Below, piece by piece: positions 8,971-18,100 of a DNA stretch of 33,742 nt (its first letter is position 1; each line of letters opens with the position of its first letter). The translations under genes were made by a program, and so were the position numbers. A model generated the notes under the pieces. The model saw only the letters and a program-made list of their open reading frames with translations. It did not search any database and was not told the origin of the DNA. The DNA comes from Halieaceae bacterium (GTDB lineage: Bacteria; Pseudomonadota; Gammaproteobacteria; Pseudomonadales; Halieaceae), in the NCBI GenBank assembly GCA_018657645.1, contig JABHWT010000291.1:1-33742 (forward strand), read 5' to 3'.

Positions 8971-9376
8971 ACTCTTGAATCCCCTGGTTTGTTATTTTGT
9001 TATTTGTTCTACCAATTTGTGCGCGCCTAAGCATAGAACATCGACAGTATGAACGCCAACTTTCACCGAGCCGAGGCAAAGGATTTGGCCACAGGTAACC
9101 GTCCTAGGTCTTTCTGAGAGCGCACTTGCCAGAAATTTTCCTATGGTATTTGGCACCGATGAGAGGGATTTCCCTTCGCCTATTCATACCCGTTAAAGCG
9201 GGCAGCCTCTGGGCACATTTTATAAGCTGCGGCCAGTTTGATTTGCTAACACTGCGCCTGTGTCCTATCAATCAAACCGTCCTGACAATCAAACTTGTTA
9301 ATGCTCTGGGCACGTACTATAGTGAGTTCGCGATAATGATAATAGTTGTCTTAATCTTCAGTACATTGATAATCAG
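8971..9376. other. Divergent intergenic region upstream of protease and secreted pair
   Basis: These 406 nt lie between the divergent protease and 9377 genes. A plus-strand promoter is visible at 9295-9323 and is listed separately. The minus-strand side just before the protease start is T-rich (8978-9010), but I cannot fix its promoter. The short open frames here have no protein-like content. Confidence 0.6.
9295..9323 (+). promoter_or_regulatory. Probable sigma70 promoter for the 9377-10669 pair
   Basis: TTGTTA (-35, 9295-9300) and TATAGT (-10, 9318-9323) are separated by exactly 17 nt. The match is 4/6 and 5/6 to consensus. It lies about 54 nt before the GTG start at 9377. Confidence 0.5.
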
Positions 9377-9916
9377 GTGCTAATTTTGAATTCTAAGAAT
9401 CAGGTTTCCAGGTCATTTCTTTTTAGTCGACTCGCACCCTGCTTGATGCTTTTAGCATGCTTCGGTTCCGCGCCCAGTATGTCCCAGGTAACAGAGTGGA
9501 ATATCAACGGTGATGTTTGTGGTCCCGAGAGGATTTCAGTGAACTCCGCCAGAAATTATCGCCGGCAATTTGGTGCTGTACTCAACATCTCCGCAGACGA
9601 TGTTATGCCCGTGTCTTGTAACGTCATGACCAGTTACAATTATTCGAGACACCACGTGGCCTTCCATGTATTTAACGACGGAACCCAAGCGGGAGATATT
9701 ATTTGTCAGATGAACGAGTACACGCCCGATGGTCACAAGCAAAATGTAACGACCGGGAGTGTTGTCGATTTGCCTGCGGGCTCCTCAAGCACCATCTCTT
9801 TTGAAGACTTATTGCGAGATAGCAGAGATAATCGATTTCATGCGCGCTGCGTTCTGTGCCCGCAATGCTCAATCGGCGGGGGTTGGAACGACTTTTCAAC
9901 TGAGTATATTAATTGA
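9377..9916 (+). CDS. Secreted Cys-containing protein of unknown function
   Basis: A protein of 179 residues from a GTG start; a TTG three codons later is an alternative. The N-terminus is a signal sequence (basic start, then LAPCLMLLACFGSAPSMSQ). The LLAC could be a weak lipobox, but cleavage after the SMSQ region looks as likely. The mature part has six cysteines, three of them in a C-x2-C-x2-C cluster near the end (CVLCPQC), and alternating polar and hydrophobic residues suggesting a small beta-sandwich stabilised by disulfides in the periplasm or outside. I do not recognise the family. The next gene starts 15 nt downstream, so the two are very probably co-transcribed. Confidence 0.7.
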   Translation: MLILNSKNQVSRSFLFSRLAPCLMLLACFGSAPSMSQVTEWNINGDVCGPERISVNSARNYRRQFGAVLNISADDVMPVSCNVMTSYNYSRHHVAFHVFNDGTQAGDIICQMNEYTPDGHKQNVTTGSVVDLPAGSSSTISFEDLLRDSRDNRFHARCVLCPQCSIGGGWNDFSTEYIN

Positions 9917-9931
9917 GTCCGGTCGGGCGCA

Positions 9932-10669
9932 TTGAAACTATCTTTGATTTTTACGAGTTTAGTCTCGGCGATTGCCGCCTCTTTCTTCACCTATAGCCTG
10001 TTGTCCGCGCCACAGTGGACTGGAGCAAATGATGACGGCGTCTCTTTGGAATCCCTTAGCAAAGAGATTCGCCTCGCTTCTCAGGATATTGAGAAGCTAA
10101 ACGCAGGTTTGACTGATTTGCGTCACCAGGTGAACAATCAACTAAGTAGTGCAATAAGTGCAATCAGCGCAATACAGGAGCAAACAGCGAATGACCGGCC
10201 TGTTGCTGCGGCAGACTCCGCAGCGTCGCTTCAACGCCGGTATGCGGATGATCCTTCACCAAGAGGGCAGTCTTCTCTCGCCGAAGATGGATCTCGCCCA
10301 AACCCTGAGGCACAGGCGCACTATGAATCAGATCAGGGCAAACCACTGCGGCAATACTCGGACACAATACAGGAGGTCTTCCAGAATTCGGCCAATATCC
10401 TCGAGTTGCAGGACATTCATTGTAAGCAAAGTATCTGCAAGGTGAGCTATTCACTCGATGATGCCTTGGGCCAGGCGGCAGCGAGCGAATTTGATGACCC
10501 GGCCACGCAAATCATAGACAAATTGTCCCGTAGTATGAAAGACGTTGATCTCAATATAGGTTTAGCCGTCGAGGAAAATGGTGACAAGGTGATGTATATC
10601 CGGATGCAGGAAAAGAGTGACGGCAGTCGCCCCCGTGGTGCACCAGCAGATGCTCACCCTCACGACTAA
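9932..10669 (+). CDS. Membrane-anchored coiled-coil protein of unknown function
   Basis: A protein of 245 residues read from a TTG start, 15 nt after the previous stop. Residues 1-25 form one hydrophobic segment (signal anchor or signal peptide). Residues 36-90 have heptad-like Leu/Ile spacing (SLSKEIRLASQDIEKLNAGL onward), typical of a coiled coil. A Ser/Pro/Asn-rich linker follows (about 90-140). The C-terminal domain (about 145-235) carries a cysteine pair in DIHCKQSICKVSY and ends in VMYIRM. Small C-terminal domains with a CxxSxC-V pattern recur in exported proteobacterial proteins without assigned roles. Probably periplasmic, tethered to the inner membrane, and perhaps a partner of the 9377 product. 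No function can be stated. Confidence 0.68.
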   Translation: MKLSLIFTSLVSAIAASFFTYSLLSAPQWTGANDDGVSLESLSKEIRLASQDIEKLNAGLTDLRHQVNNQLSSAISAISAIQEQTANDRPVAAADSAASLQRRYADDPSPRGQSSLAEDGSRPNPEAQAHYESDQGKPLRQYSDTIQEVFQNSANILELQDIHCKQSICKVSYSLDDALGQAAASEFDDPATQIIDKLSRSMKDVDLNIGLAVEENGDKVMYIRMQEKSDGSRPRGAPADAHPHD

Positions 10670-10676
10670 ACCTGAG

Positions 10677-10713
10677 AGATCTGTTGAAAGCCTGGTTTTT
10701 TCAATTTAGATCT
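10677..10713. repeat. Imperfect inverted repeat just after the 9932 gene
   Basis: AGATCT-G-TTGAAA (10677-10689) pairs with TTTCAA-TTT-AGATCT (10699-10713) around a 9-nt loop, with one bulge. It begins 8 nt after the stop codon. It is AT-rich with only a short T-tract, so it may protect the 3' end of the mRNA rather than terminate. Confidence 0.4.
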
Positions 10714-10810
10714 TTAAATACCACCGGTAGAGGTTACCCGTTTGGCGTTGGCTGCATTTTGACGGTCGAAATGCGCTGAATGGGTGTCAATACTCTAGAA
10801 TCGCCACGAC

Positions 10811-10834
10811 ATCCGCAACAACCTGCGGGTTTTT
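10811..10834 (+). terminator. Intrinsic terminator for the 9377-10669 transcript
   Basis: CCGCA and TGCGG pair across a 6-nt loop (ACAACC), extended by an A-T and a T-G pair, and are followed directly by GTTTTT. It lies about 140 nt beyond the 9932 stop, in the convergent gap before the GT4 gene. Confidence 0.5.
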
Positions 10835-10861
10835 GGTCTCCGCTGAGGCTCCTGGGGCGAC

Positions 10862-12046
10862 TTACGTCACGCCCTGCGACGCTGGCGTCTGTGAGGCCAT
10901 TAACTTTTCGTACAGACACAGATAATCCCTGGCTATCCGATCTATAGAAAACTGGCGGGCGATGCTTGTACAGCTCTCAGCCATCTGCTCCCAGTCCCCG
11001 ATGTTTTTAAAGACATCATCGATTGCGTGGCCGATACCCTCTACCGATACTTCTGCTATCTGCCAACCGCTTTCCCCAGGCTTGACCAGCTGAGGCGCAA
11101 TACCACACGATGTGGCAGCAACCGGGACACCGCAGGCAAGAGCCTCCAGTACAACATTGCCAAAACTCTCGAAGTAAGAGGGCAGGATGAGCACATCGCT
11201 CATCTGCATGATAGACGTCGTATCCGTGTGTGAGCCGAGATAGACTACCTGACTCCCGGCCTTGCAAGCTCGTCTACGGACCAGTTCCCTCAATGGGCCA
11301 TCGCCGCAGATGACCAGAGTTACTCCCAGCTCGCAAGAGCGTTGTATGGGCCAGGCCTCCAGCAGTTCTGCAATGCCCTTGCGGGGACTCAACTGCCCGC
11401 AAAACAACATTACTTTACTCGAGCCAATGTTGTACCGGCGACGTATTGCCCTCTTTTGTTCCTGCCCTACCGGTTGATACCGGTCGATATCAACACCATT
11501 GTTTGTCGATACCATGCGATTCAATGGTATGCCAATGTTGCGCAGATCCTGGCGGATTAGTTCATCGAGCACTGCATAGCAATCAATGTTGGCCAGCGCC
11601 CTGCGGAAAAGCGGATAGGCAAAACTGGTCTTTATCCGCTGCACTTCACCCTCTGCGTGGTCCCCACCAAGGCTGGGCTTAACCAGCAAGGGTGGTTCCC
11701 CCCTCCGATTGCCGAGCGCAGCGCCGAGCACCAAGGGGGAAAGTGCATGACCGTGGACGATGTCCCATCGGCTCAAATCACGCAAATGAACTGCAGCACT
11801 AATAAATCTTGTCACGGCGCGTAGGCCCGGAAGGTTTATGTAGGGGATCGTATTAATCTCTACTCCGGCCAGGCCGTAGCCTGTCTGCTTTTGTCCCCAG
11901 GGTTTTGATGTGATAACTTCAACACGCGCACCCGCGGCTACAAGCGCCCGGCTCAGCAGCCAGGCCTGTAGCGGAGCTCCCGTGTAATTCACAGGTGGAA
12001 ACTGCTGGCTCAACATGAGCACTTTTGGCAACTTGCAGGGCATCAT
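10862..12046 (-). CDS. Glycosyltransferase family 4 protein
   Basis: A protein of 394 residues with the GT-B two-domain layout. The N-terminal acceptor domain opens with KVLMLSQQFPPVNYTGAPLQAW. The interdomain region has KVMLFCGQLSPRKGIAELLEAW. The donor-binding segment is SYFESFGNVVLEALACGVPVAAT, with the E-x7-E motif of retaining GT4 enzymes. It should transfer a sugar from a nucleotide sugar to a lipid-linked or polysaccharide acceptor in the cytosol. It is divergent from a GT2 gene only 56 nt away, so the pair probably shares regulation and a surface-glycan role. Sugar and acceptor are unknown. Confidence 0.93.
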   Translation of the reverse strand: MMPCKLPKVLMLSQQFPPVNYTGAPLQAWLLSRALVAAGARVEVITSKPWGQKQTGYGLAGVEINTIPYINLPGLRAVTRFISAAVHLRDLSRWDIVHGHALSPLVLGAALGNRRGEPPLLVKPSLGGDHAEGEVQRIKTSFAYPLFRRALANIDCYAVLDELIRQDLRNIGIPLNRMVSTNNGVDIDRYQPVGQEQKRAIRRRYNIGSSKVMLFCGQLSPRKGIAELLEAWPIQRSCELGVTLVICGDGPLRELVRRRACKAGSQVVYLGSHTDTTSIMQMSDVLILPSYFESFGNVVLEALACGVPVAATSCGIAPQLVKPGESGWQIAEVSVEGIGHAIDDVFKNIGDWEQMAESCTSIARQFSIDRIARDYLCLYEKLMASQTPASQGVT

Positions 12047-12102
12047 TTCAAATCGGTCCGGGCCCGAATGCGTTTTTTTGTTAACTGATTAGGTATCTCG
12101 TT

Positions 12103-13095
12103 ATGAAAAAACCATCTGTAACTATTGTCATAGTGCCACGCGAACGATTCAGCCTCGCAGTAGCCTCCCTGCGTGACGTCATCGATCAAACTCCCGAAGA
12201 TGTGCCTATTGTATATGTTGATGGAAACTCACCGCAACAGGTCCGCCAGGCCTTGGACGAAGCTGCCGATCATCGAACCCGGTTTGTCCGCTTTGCTGAA
12301 TTTCTGTCACCAAACCGCGCGCGCAACCTGGGGTTTGCCGAGGTGGATACCGAGTTTGTGGTGTTTCTGGACAATGATGTCTGGGTTGAACCCAACTGGC
12401 TGCAAATGCTGCTTGATTGTGCCCGGGAGAGGCAAGCTGCCGTTGTCAGCCCGCTATATCTCCAGGGCAGGCACGAGGATCGGGAAGTACACATGGCCGG
12501 GGGCATTGCCCATATTGTCCAGGAGGAGGGCAAGCGCAGAATACGGGCAACCCATGATCACCAGGGCAAACCGGTTGATGAGGTGCTCCCACTGATCTCC
12601 CGGTGTGAGACAGAACTGGCTGAGTTTCACGGGGTTCTGATACGGTCCGATGTCCTGCGCTCACTGGGTGGCCTTGACGAGGGCCTGCTTTGTTCCCGCG
12701 AGCACATAGACTTCTGCATGACCGTACGAAACCAGGGAGGCAAGATAATGCTGGAGCCGGCCAGTCAGATCACCTACCAGCGGCCGCCCCCCTTTGGGCG
12801 AGGCGACCTTGCATTTTTCAGCCTTCGCTGGTCCGAGGACTGGACACAGCGAACACTGGACCATTTTTTTACCAAATGGGATCTCGATCGGGCGCAAATA
12901 CCCCACTTGATGACCTGGTCGAAGAAACAGCGTTATCGCTTCCTCGACCCCTGGTATACCTATGCCACACAATTTCTTGCACGCACGGCAGGCAGGGAGA
13001 GGGTGGTCAAGATCCTTCAATACACACTGTATCCGTTGGAGGGAGCCCTGAATCGACTTATTGTCGGCATTTCTACCTCCTCCAGAAAGCGTTAA
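12103..13095 (+). CDS. Glycosyltransferase family 2 protein
   Basis: A protein of 330 residues with a GT-A fold at the N-terminus: SVTIVIVPRERFSLAVASL, then SPNRARNLGFAEVDTEFVVFLDNDVW, where DND is the metal/nucleotide-sugar DxD-type motif. This is followed by GGLDEGLLCSREHIDFC, the conserved acceptor-side segment. The last 100 residues are basic and aromatic and may touch the membrane. Probably adds one sugar, or acts on a glycan intermediate, together with the divergent GT4 enzyme. An AGG lies about 10 nt before the ATG. Confidence 0.92.
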   Translation: MKKPSVTIVIVPRERFSLAVASLRDVIDQTPEDVPIVYVDGNSPQQVRQALDEAADHRTRFVRFAEFLSPNRARNLGFAEVDTEFVVFLDNDVWVEPNWLQMLLDCARERQAAVVSPLYLQGRHEDREVHMAGGIAHIVQEEGKRRIRATHDHQGKPVDEVLPLISRCETELAEFHGVLIRSDVLRSLGGLDEGLLCSREHIDFCMTVRNQGGKIMLEPASQITYQRPPPFGRGDLAFFSLRWSEDWTQRTLDHFFTKWDLDRAQIPHLMTWSKKQRYRFLDPWYTYATQFLARTAGRERVVKILQYTLYPLEGALNRLIVGISTSSRKR

Positions 13096-13216
13096 TGGCC
13101 CACAGCTATGCCCATACAAATGTGACGCCAACTTAAATGGCCTCACTACTCGACCTGGGTTGGCAGGTTCAATCGGCTCAACTGACCTGGGAAATACACC
13201 TTCTTCGGGAAACACG

Positions 13217-15475
13217 ATGAATTCAGATACTGCAGACAATAAGGCCATTGAAACCCTTTATCGTTCCTGCCCCACTTGCGAAGCCAGTTGCGGTTTGACA
13301 CTGAAAATAGATAGACAAAAACGGCAAATTCTGTCCGTCAAAGGCGACCCAGAAGACCATCGATCCAGGGGTTATGTCTGCGCCAAGTCGCAGGCATTTC
13401 GCTACGTTTATGAAGATTGCGAGCGGGTAACCCAGCCGCTCAAAAAGGTCATTGCCGATAACGGCGAACCCAGTTGGCAGGCGGTAGACTGGGAAACAGC
13501 GTTAAGTGAAGTCGGCAAGCGCTTGGCGGACATCCGTAGCCGGCATGGAAAAGATGCTATAGCCATGTATTACGGCAACCCCAATGGGCATAATTTTCAT
13601 ACCATGATTTATACCGAGCTATTTATTTCCTTGCTCGATACGGAGCGTTTTTTTTCTGCTGGCAGCGTAGATCAACAACCGAAAAACCTCAGTTCAGATT
13701 TACTCTACGGTAACCCGTGGCTGTTTTCAGTGCCCGACTTATCCCGCTCGGATTTTTTTGTATGCATGGGCGCCAACCCCGTGGTCTCCCAAGGTTCCTT
13801 GCTGGGCGGCCCCGACGCCAAGGGTAGAATCGAGGCCTTGATGCAGCGAGGAGGGCATGCTGTAGTCATCGACCCTCGAAAAACCGAAACAGCTGATTGC
13901 TGCAGTGAACATATCTTCATACGACCGGGCACCGATGCTTTTCTCCTGTTTGCCTGGATTAATGAATTGTTTGCAAGCGATAACATCCATCTCGGGCATT
14001 TAGCCGCGTTTACCGATGGCATTGATAAACTTCGGGAAATGTCCCTTCCCTACACGGCTGAAGCCGTCGCATCAACCACCGGAGTTCCGGCCACCCGCTT
14101 GAGAAAACTCATCGGTGATTTCAATAGCGCCAGTGCACCCGTATTGTATGGCCGCATAGGTCTGTGCACACAGGAGTTTGGCACATTAGCCAGTTGGCTT
14201 GTCGATGTCGTCAATATCCTCAGTGGTCGCATGGATGTACCAGGGGGCGCCATGTTTAACAAGGCGGCCACGGGGCAAAATGAGGCCACGGGAGAGGTCG
14301 GCGAACTGAAACACGGGCGCTGGAAATCTCGCGTGCGGGGCTTGCCTGAATATATGAGCATGCTGGCCGCCTCTTGCATGGCAGAGGAATTGGCCTACGA
14401 TGGCGATGACAAAGTCCGCGCCCTGATCACCGTCGCTGGCAACCCGGTATTAAGCGTGCCTAATGGCAAGCAGATTGGCAGTGCCGCTGAATCACTGGAG
14501 TTCATGGTTGCCTTGGATATCTACGTCAATGAAACCACCGTTAAAGCGGACTACATATTGCCCTCCACCGTTCATGTCGAGCACAGCAACTACGATTTTC
14601 TATTCAGCAGCTTTTCCCAGGAAAATTTCGCCCGCTATTCACCCGTTGTATTTCCAGCTGCAGCCAAGAGTAAACATCAATACGAAATATTTTTGGAACT
14701 GCTAGGGCGAATCAATGGCATGAGCGCCGAAGACCTCAATGCCATGATGCTCGACGGCATGATTGCTCATATTAAGGCGACGCCGGGCCTTGGGCATCTT
14801 GATGCGGAAGATATCAAAAGAAAAACTGCCAATTTTGAAAATGGTGAGCGCTTGCTCGATATCCTGTTGAGGGTGGGGCCTTATGGCAACCAGTTTGACG
14901 ATGACAGAGACGGCTTGAATTTGCAGAAGGTGAAAGATGCAAAACACGGTATTGACCTGGGCCAATTAGAACCGCGCCTGCCAGGCATCCTGCGTACTGA
15001 AGGCCAACGCCTGCGTCTTGTCCATGACTTGCTCCTGCAAGACATGCCACGACTTGAAGCTGCACTGGAACGGCCACCCGATGAATTCCTGTTGATTGGC
15101 CGGCGGAATATTCGTGATATGAATTCCTGGTTACACAACATCAAACAATACGCGCGGGGTAAAAATCGCTGTACATTACTGATTCATCCCAAGGATGCTC
15201 AGAGTCTCGGTATCACGGATGGCGGACAAGCGCTGCTGCAATCTCAAAAAGGGAAAGAGCAGGTAGAAGTTAGCTTCGACGCGAATATCATGCCCGGCGT
15301 TGTCAGTCTACCCCACGGGTTTGGACACCATGACCCAGCTACGAAGCTAAGCATTGCCTCGAGTGACTGCGCCGGAGTATGCGCTAACGATATAGTTGAC
15401 GAGGGCCCCCTGGATGTTCCTTCAGGAACCAGTGTTGTCAATGGAGTACCTGTGACAATTACCGCAGCGAACTAA
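13217..15475 (+). CDS. Molybdopterin-dependent oxidoreductase (DMSO reductase family)
   Basis: A protein of 752 residues from the ATG at 13217, with GGGA 7 nt upstream. A longer in-frame reading from 13061 overlaps the GT2 gene and has no N-terminal homology, so it is rejected. The Fe4S4 site is C18-x2-C21-x3-C25-x29-C55. Further landmarks are MYYGNPNGH, DQQPKNLSSDLLYGNPW, VCMGANPVVSQGSLLGG and VIDPRKTETADCCSEH. The C-terminal cofactor domain (about 630-752) includes IGRRNIRDMNSWLHN and SLPHGFGH. There is no Tat signal, so it should be cytosolic. No electron-transfer or small subunit gene adjoins it. Substrate unknown; the group includes formate-dehydrogenase-like and biotin-sulfoxide-reductase-like enzymes. 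Confidence 0.92.
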   Translation: MNSDTADNKAIETLYRSCPTCEASCGLTLKIDRQKRQILSVKGDPEDHRSRGYVCAKSQAFRYVYEDCERVTQPLKKVIADNGEPSWQAVDWETALSEVGKRLADIRSRHGKDAIAMYYGNPNGHNFHTMIYTELFISLLDTERFFSAGSVDQQPKNLSSDLLYGNPWLFSVPDLSRSDFFVCMGANPVVSQGSLLGGPDAKGRIEALMQRGGHAVVIDPRKTETADCCSEHIFIRPGTDAFLLFAWINELFASDNIHLGHLAAFTDGIDKLREMSLPYTAEAVASTTGVPATRLRKLIGDFNSASAPVLYGRIGLCTQEFGTLASWLVDVVNILSGRMDVPGGAMFNKAATGQNEATGEVGELKHGRWKSRVRGLPEYMSMLAASCMAEELAYDGDDKVRALITVAGNPVLSVPNGKQIGSAAESLEFMVALDIYVNETTVKADYILPSTVHVEHSNYDFLFSSFSQENFARYSPVVFPAAAKSKHQYEIFLELLGRINGMSAEDLNAMMLDGMIAHIKATPGLGHLDAEDIKRKTANFENGERLLDILLRVGPYGNQFDDDRDGLNLQKVKDAKHGIDLGQLEPRLPGILRTEGQRLRLVHDLLLQDMPRLEAALERPPDEFLLIGRRNIRDMNSWLHNIKQYARGKNRCTLLIHPKDAQSLGITDGGQALLQSQKGKEQVEVSFDANIMPGVVSLPHGFGHHDPATKLSIASSDCAGVCANDIVDEGPLDVPSGTSVVNGVPVTITAAN

Positions 15476-15672
15476 CACAAAGAAAGTCAACCAGATCAAC
15501 ACAGAATGCGAGTTTCCCTGGACATGTGTATATGGACACGGAAAAGAAAGGTCAAATGCTTCGGAATAAGTTCACGAGTGGTTCGTTGACGTCCGTAACC
15601 ATCAGCGATGCAGCCTACACTGTCACGTTTGAGATTTTACATTCAAAGAACTACCCACTGGAGTCGAACCTC

Positions 15673-18057
15673 ATGTTACCAAGGGAAATAAGTATACTCA
15701 TCCTGCTGAGTGTTCTAGCAGGCTGTAAATTACAAATTGTCGTACCTGTCGGTGGTACAGTCACGACTGCATCTGGCACCTACACCTGTCTAGCTGGTGA
15801 GGTATGTGAAATTGATGTGGTTGATTTGCTCTTCGATGAGACCTTTATCGCGGAGCCCGATAGTGGCTACGAGTTTCTTGAATGGAAAAAGAAAGCGGGC
15901 GGGCGCGGGTTCTGTGCGACGGAGAGTAGTCGTCAGAGCCCGTGCCGGCTTTACACATCATTTTTTGCTAATTGGCCTAACCTGTTTGCTTTCCTGGCGA
16001 CTGATGATGTGTTTTATCTGGAACCGGCATTTATGTTGGAACCGGCACCGATAACTGCGATATATGTCTCACCTGATGGTGATGACGCTAATGACGGATC
16101 CCTGGCCACACCGCTGAAAACCTTTGAAGGGGCGCGTAACAAGGTGAGGATATTGATCGACGGTACTAGCGATATAACGGTATATTTTAGAGCTGGCACC
16201 TACGTTTTCGATCAAACCGTCACATTGGGCACACAGGATAGCGGATCTGCCAGCCAGTCGATAACCTACGCGGCCTACCCGGGAGAAACGCCCGTATTCA
16301 CATCGCTTGTACAGGTGACCGGCTGGACGCCCCACAGCGGAAATCTCATGGTGGCGGATCTCCCCTCCGGCATCACCCACATCCGGTATCTGCATGATGA
16401 GAATGAAAGCTGGCTGAAACAGTCCTCCACAGCTTATTTTCGCCCCGATATTGTCGCCTCGTGTGGGGGGGCGGAATGTGAACACTGGGAGCCAGGAGCA
16501 CAGGTGAGAAAAACATATACTATTTATCCAGCGACATTCAGCATGCCAGATACAAGCAAAGCCGCCCAGTATGATTTGCGGTGCCATATGACTGCATGGA
16601 ATGCCCAGGTACTTCCCGTTACCAGTATCGATACAAATACCCGTACTATTAACGTTGGGACACCAAGTCATTATTCGCTTGTAGACGGCATCGATGATCT
16701 GCGAACGGAATGCTGGATACTGAATTCACTAGACGGTATAGATGTTGCCGGAGAATGGGCCAGTCTTGACGGGAAAGTATATTTCTGGCCGGTGAGCGGA
16801 ACCGGTGATATTTATGCACCAGCACTAAAAGAGCTGATACGCATAGATGCCGGTGGTGACGGCAATACCTGGAGCGGCACTCCGGTTCAATATATTCATT
16901 TTGAAGGCATCACATTTACGGGCACGGATTATCGCATATCGGAGTCAACCGATGTCATGGCGCAGCATGACTGGCAGATGGTGGATGTCCCTGAAGGAAT
17001 GCTGCGATTTCGAAATGCAGAAAACTCTTCAGTTAAGAACTGCACTTTCACCAAGGGGGGAGCCGATGCTGTCAGACTGGATCGCTATGCTCAGAACATT
17101 GTCATAGATAACAATACATTTTCCTATCTGGGTAAAGGCGCCGTTCTGGCAAGCGGAAGGGGGCCAGGATACGGTGATGTCAATAAGGGCAACACCATCA
17201 CCAGCAATCACTTTAAACAGACATCAAGGATCAAATGGGACGCCGCGGCCGTTCACCTTGATCAGTCTTCATCTAACCTGATCAAGCAAAACTATTTTGA
17301 GAATATCCCTCTGTCAGCCATCGTTATAAGCGGCAACAGGGAGTCCAATATTGCAGAGGCAGAGGCTGCGCCGATCAACAGGGATTTTCACTTTGCGGAA
17401 ATACGTCCGGACCTGATTGAAAACTGGGAGGGGTCATCGGCTCACTTTTATGATTACGATAACCTTGTGGAGGAAAACACCTTCAGAGCAGTGCACATTG
17501 GCACACCAGAGTTAATACCTGCAGTGAATGCCAGTGCGCCAGGGTTTACAAATGGCATGATATACACCACTGGTCGTCAATCCGGTGGGAAGGACTCCAT
17601 CCGGAAAAACTATTTTTATGATGTGAATGCCCAGACTACTTTTTCCCACACTTGGGTATTACTAGGGGATGGCCATGAGGATTACCTGGATTTTAGCCAG
17701 AACATGGCCTACAACCTTAAACAGACCAATGGTTTCGAAGACCCTCCCTTTATGAGTAACAATTGCAGCGTGACAGGTGGGTGTAGTGCCATGGCCAATG
17801 TCAAACTAAACAGCGCCTATTCTTCGATGGAATGTGCTGTTTGTCAGAATACCAATTATGCTGGCAATATCGATTTTGATGCGGGTACGCCCTCTGGTTC
17901 TGCGTCTTATGTTACCCAATATCAAGAAATGTGGTCACTGTTGTGTCCCGGCAATATGCCTGGTCCAAACCCATTGCCAGGCGCCGAAGAACTGCAGGCA
18001 TCCCTGGCGACGACGATTAACGCGTTTGGCGGTGCTGTTCCAACTTGTCGTAATTAG
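15673..18057 (+). CDS. Right-handed beta-helix lipoprotein with N-terminal InlB-like domain
   Basis: A protein of 794 residues from the ATG at 15673, chosen because it gives a clean lipoprotein signal (ILILLSVLAGC, predicted lipidated Cys). The longer frame from 15526 adds 49 unrelated residues. Residues about 22-95 form a divergent InlB-B-repeat-like module (GGTVTTASGTYTCLAGEVC, EPDSGYEFLEW) with paired cysteines. From about 130 it reads YVSPDGDDANDGSLATPLKTFEGA, the usual opening of secreted parallel beta-helix proteins. Coil-like repeats follow (RFRNAENSSVKNCTFTKGG, IVIDNNTFSYLG, TITSNHF, NLIKQNYF, NLVEENTF). Such proteins are often polysaccharide lyases or glycan-binding surface proteins. 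Likely outer-membrane anchored. It converges with the methyltransferase gene (43 nt between stops). Confidence 0.88.
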   Translation: MLPREISILILLSVLAGCKLQIVVPVGGTVTTASGTYTCLAGEVCEIDVVDLLFDETFIAEPDSGYEFLEWKKKAGGRGFCATESSRQSPCRLYTSFFANWPNLFAFLATDDVFYLEPAFMLEPAPITAIYVSPDGDDANDGSLATPLKTFEGARNKVRILIDGTSDITVYFRAGTYVFDQTVTLGTQDSGSASQSITYAAYPGETPVFTSLVQVTGWTPHSGNLMVADLPSGITHIRYLHDENESWLKQSSTAYFRPDIVASCGGAECEHWEPGAQVRKTYTIYPATFSMPDTSKAAQYDLRCHMTAWNAQVLPVTSIDTNTRTINVGTPSHYSLVDGIDDLRTECWILNSLDGIDVAGEWASLDGKVYFWPVSGTGDIYAPALKELIRIDAGGDGNTWSGTPVQYIHFEGITFTGTDYRISESTDVMAQHDWQMVDVPEGMLRFRNAENSSVKNCTFTKGGADAVRLDRYAQNIVIDNNTFSYLGKGAVLASGRGPGYGDVNKGNTITSNHFKQTSRIKWDAAAVHLDQSSSNLIKQNYFENIPLSAIVISGNRESNIAEAEAAPINRDFHFAEIRPDLIENWEGSSAHFYDYDNLVEENTFRAVHIGTPELIPAVNASAPGFTNGMIYTTGRQSGGKDSIRKNYFYDVNAQTTFSHTWVLLGDGHEDYLDFSQNMAYNLKQTNGFEDPPFMSNNCSVTGGCSAMANVKLNSAYSSMECAVCQNTNYAGNIDFDAGTPSGSASYVTQYQEMWSLLCPGNMPGPNPLPGAEELQASLATTINAFGGAVPTCRN

Positions 18058-18100
18058 ACGAATACGGTATTTATTGAAAGAGTGCTACAGTTACCTGTCC

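Noticed and set aside
13061-13216. N-terminal extension of the molybdopterin oxidoreductase
   Set aside because: It overlaps the GT2 coding end, has no homology, and the ATG at 13217 has a proper ribosome site right before the cluster of Fe-S cysteines.
15526-15672. N-terminal extension of the beta-helix lipoprotein
   Set aside because: It would bury the lipoprotein signal peptide 49 residues inside the protein; the ATG at 15673 gives a proper lipobox.
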